The notes beneath the pieces were generated by a model. That model did not search any database and had not been told where the DNA came from. It saw only the letters and a list, made by a program, of their open reading frames with translations. A stretch of 6,109 nt of DNA, taken from Lachnospiraceae bacterium UBA3785 (GTDB taxonomy: Bacteria; Bacillota; Clostridia; Lachnospirales; Lachnospiraceae). The stretch spans positions 11,877 through 17,985 of the forward strand of contig DFFD01000148.1 of assembly GCA_002369495.1 (NCBI GenBank). Reading direction: 5' to 3'. How positions within the stretch are numbered: position 1 is the stretch's first letter; each line of letters begins with the position of its first letter. The position numbers were made by a program, and so were the translations under genes. Shown one piece after another: positions 5,879 to 6,109 of this stretch.

Positions 5879-5885
5879 GAAGGAG
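5879..5885 (+). promoter_or_regulatory. Ribosome binding site choosing the second of two ATGs
   Basis: GAAGGAG lies only 1 nt before the ATG at 5887 but 7 nt before the in-frame ATG at 5893. The latter spacing is normal, and a protein starting MQHVYVVEDD matches the usual receiver-domain N-terminus, so 5893 is preferred. Confidence 0.7.
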
Positions 5886-5892
5886 TATGGAC

Positions 5893-6109
5893 ATGCAGCA
5901 TGTGTATGTTGTGGAGGATGACGCGGATATCCGCGAGATCGAGATGATCGCTTTGAGAAGCGCCGGCTTTGAGGTGACGCCATGCGAGTCCGCAAGGGCA
6001 TTTTTCGAGGAGACGCAGAAGAAGCTCCCCGATCTGGTTCTTCTCGATATCATGCTGGAGGATGAGGACGGCCTGACGATTTTACGGAAAATGAAAAAAG
6101 ACGCAAGAT
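5893..6109 (+). CDS. Two-component response regulator, N-terminal part (cut by window end)
   Basis: Seventy-two codons of a CheY-like receiver domain are present; the rest lies beyond the window. The acidic metal-binding cluster is E8, D9 and D10 in VVEDDADIRE. The phosphoacceptor is D52 in LVLLDIMLEDEDG, followed by the conserved Gly60 and LTILRKMKK. The conserved Lys and Thr/Ser of the later receiver strands and the output domain are not visible. The ML-x-x-x-D-G pattern is usual in OmpR/PhoB-type DNA-binding regulators, so a winged-helix output domain and a downstream histidine kinase gene are likely but not seen. The start at 5893 is chosen on ribosome-site spacing; ATG 5887 is the alternative. 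The gene has its own promoter after the alpha-galactosidase terminator and is probably unrelated to galactoside metabolism. Confidence 0.92.
   Translation, partial: MQHVYVVEDDADIREIEMIALRSAGFEVTPCESARAFFEETQKKLPDLVLLDIMLEDEDGLTILRKMKKDAR

Overview
The window looks like ordinary chromosome from a GC-rich member of the Bacillota, most likely a gut- or rumen-type Clostridia lineage such as Lachnospiraceae or Oscillospiraceae. This is inferred from strong AGGAGG-type Shine-Dalgarno sites, TGn-extended -10 promoters, a TTG start, a GH36 alpha-galactosidase of the Geobacillus/Lactobacillus type, and a GGGACGGTTCC-type intergenic repeat of a kind I recall from Clostridia. Species cannot be fixed from the sequence.

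Layout: positions 1-150 hold a non-coding repeat patch: an 11-bp inverted repeat, then 3.7 copies of a 24-bp tandem unit built on the same GGAACCGTCCC core. A sigma-A-type promoter follows and drives deoD (purine nucleoside phosphorylase, 245-979, +). A bidirectional hairpin terminator separates deoD from a convergent gene (1015-1935, -) for a membrane-anchored, ComEC-like metallo-beta-lactamase-fold protein. A roughly 200-bp divergent intergenic region carries a promoter for that gene and a good promoter (TTGAAA-17-TAAAAT) for a TTG-initiated gene (2143-3363, +). This encodes a six-TM voltage-gated potassium channel with two TrkA-C (RCK_C) modules at its C-terminus. A 164-bp gap with its own promoter leads to a cytosolic GH36 alpha-galactosidase (3528-5732, +), which ends at a strong terminator. 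The last 217 bases begin a response regulator gene (5893 to beyond 6109, +), preceded by TTTACA direct repeats and a strong extended -10.

The genes do not form a pathway. Each has its own promoter, and terminators or divergent orientation separate most of them, so this reads as five independent transcription units: nucleoside salvage, a possible extracellular nuclease/hydrolase, potassium transport, alpha-galactoside breakdown and two-component signalling. I see no CRISPR array, phage, insertion sequence, tRNA, rRNA or defence system. I found no convincing new biological system. The points most worth a second look are the 24-bp repeat patch, the channel's tandem RCK_C tail without an RCK_N domain, the stand-alone ComEC-like hydrolase, and the direct repeats before the response regulator.
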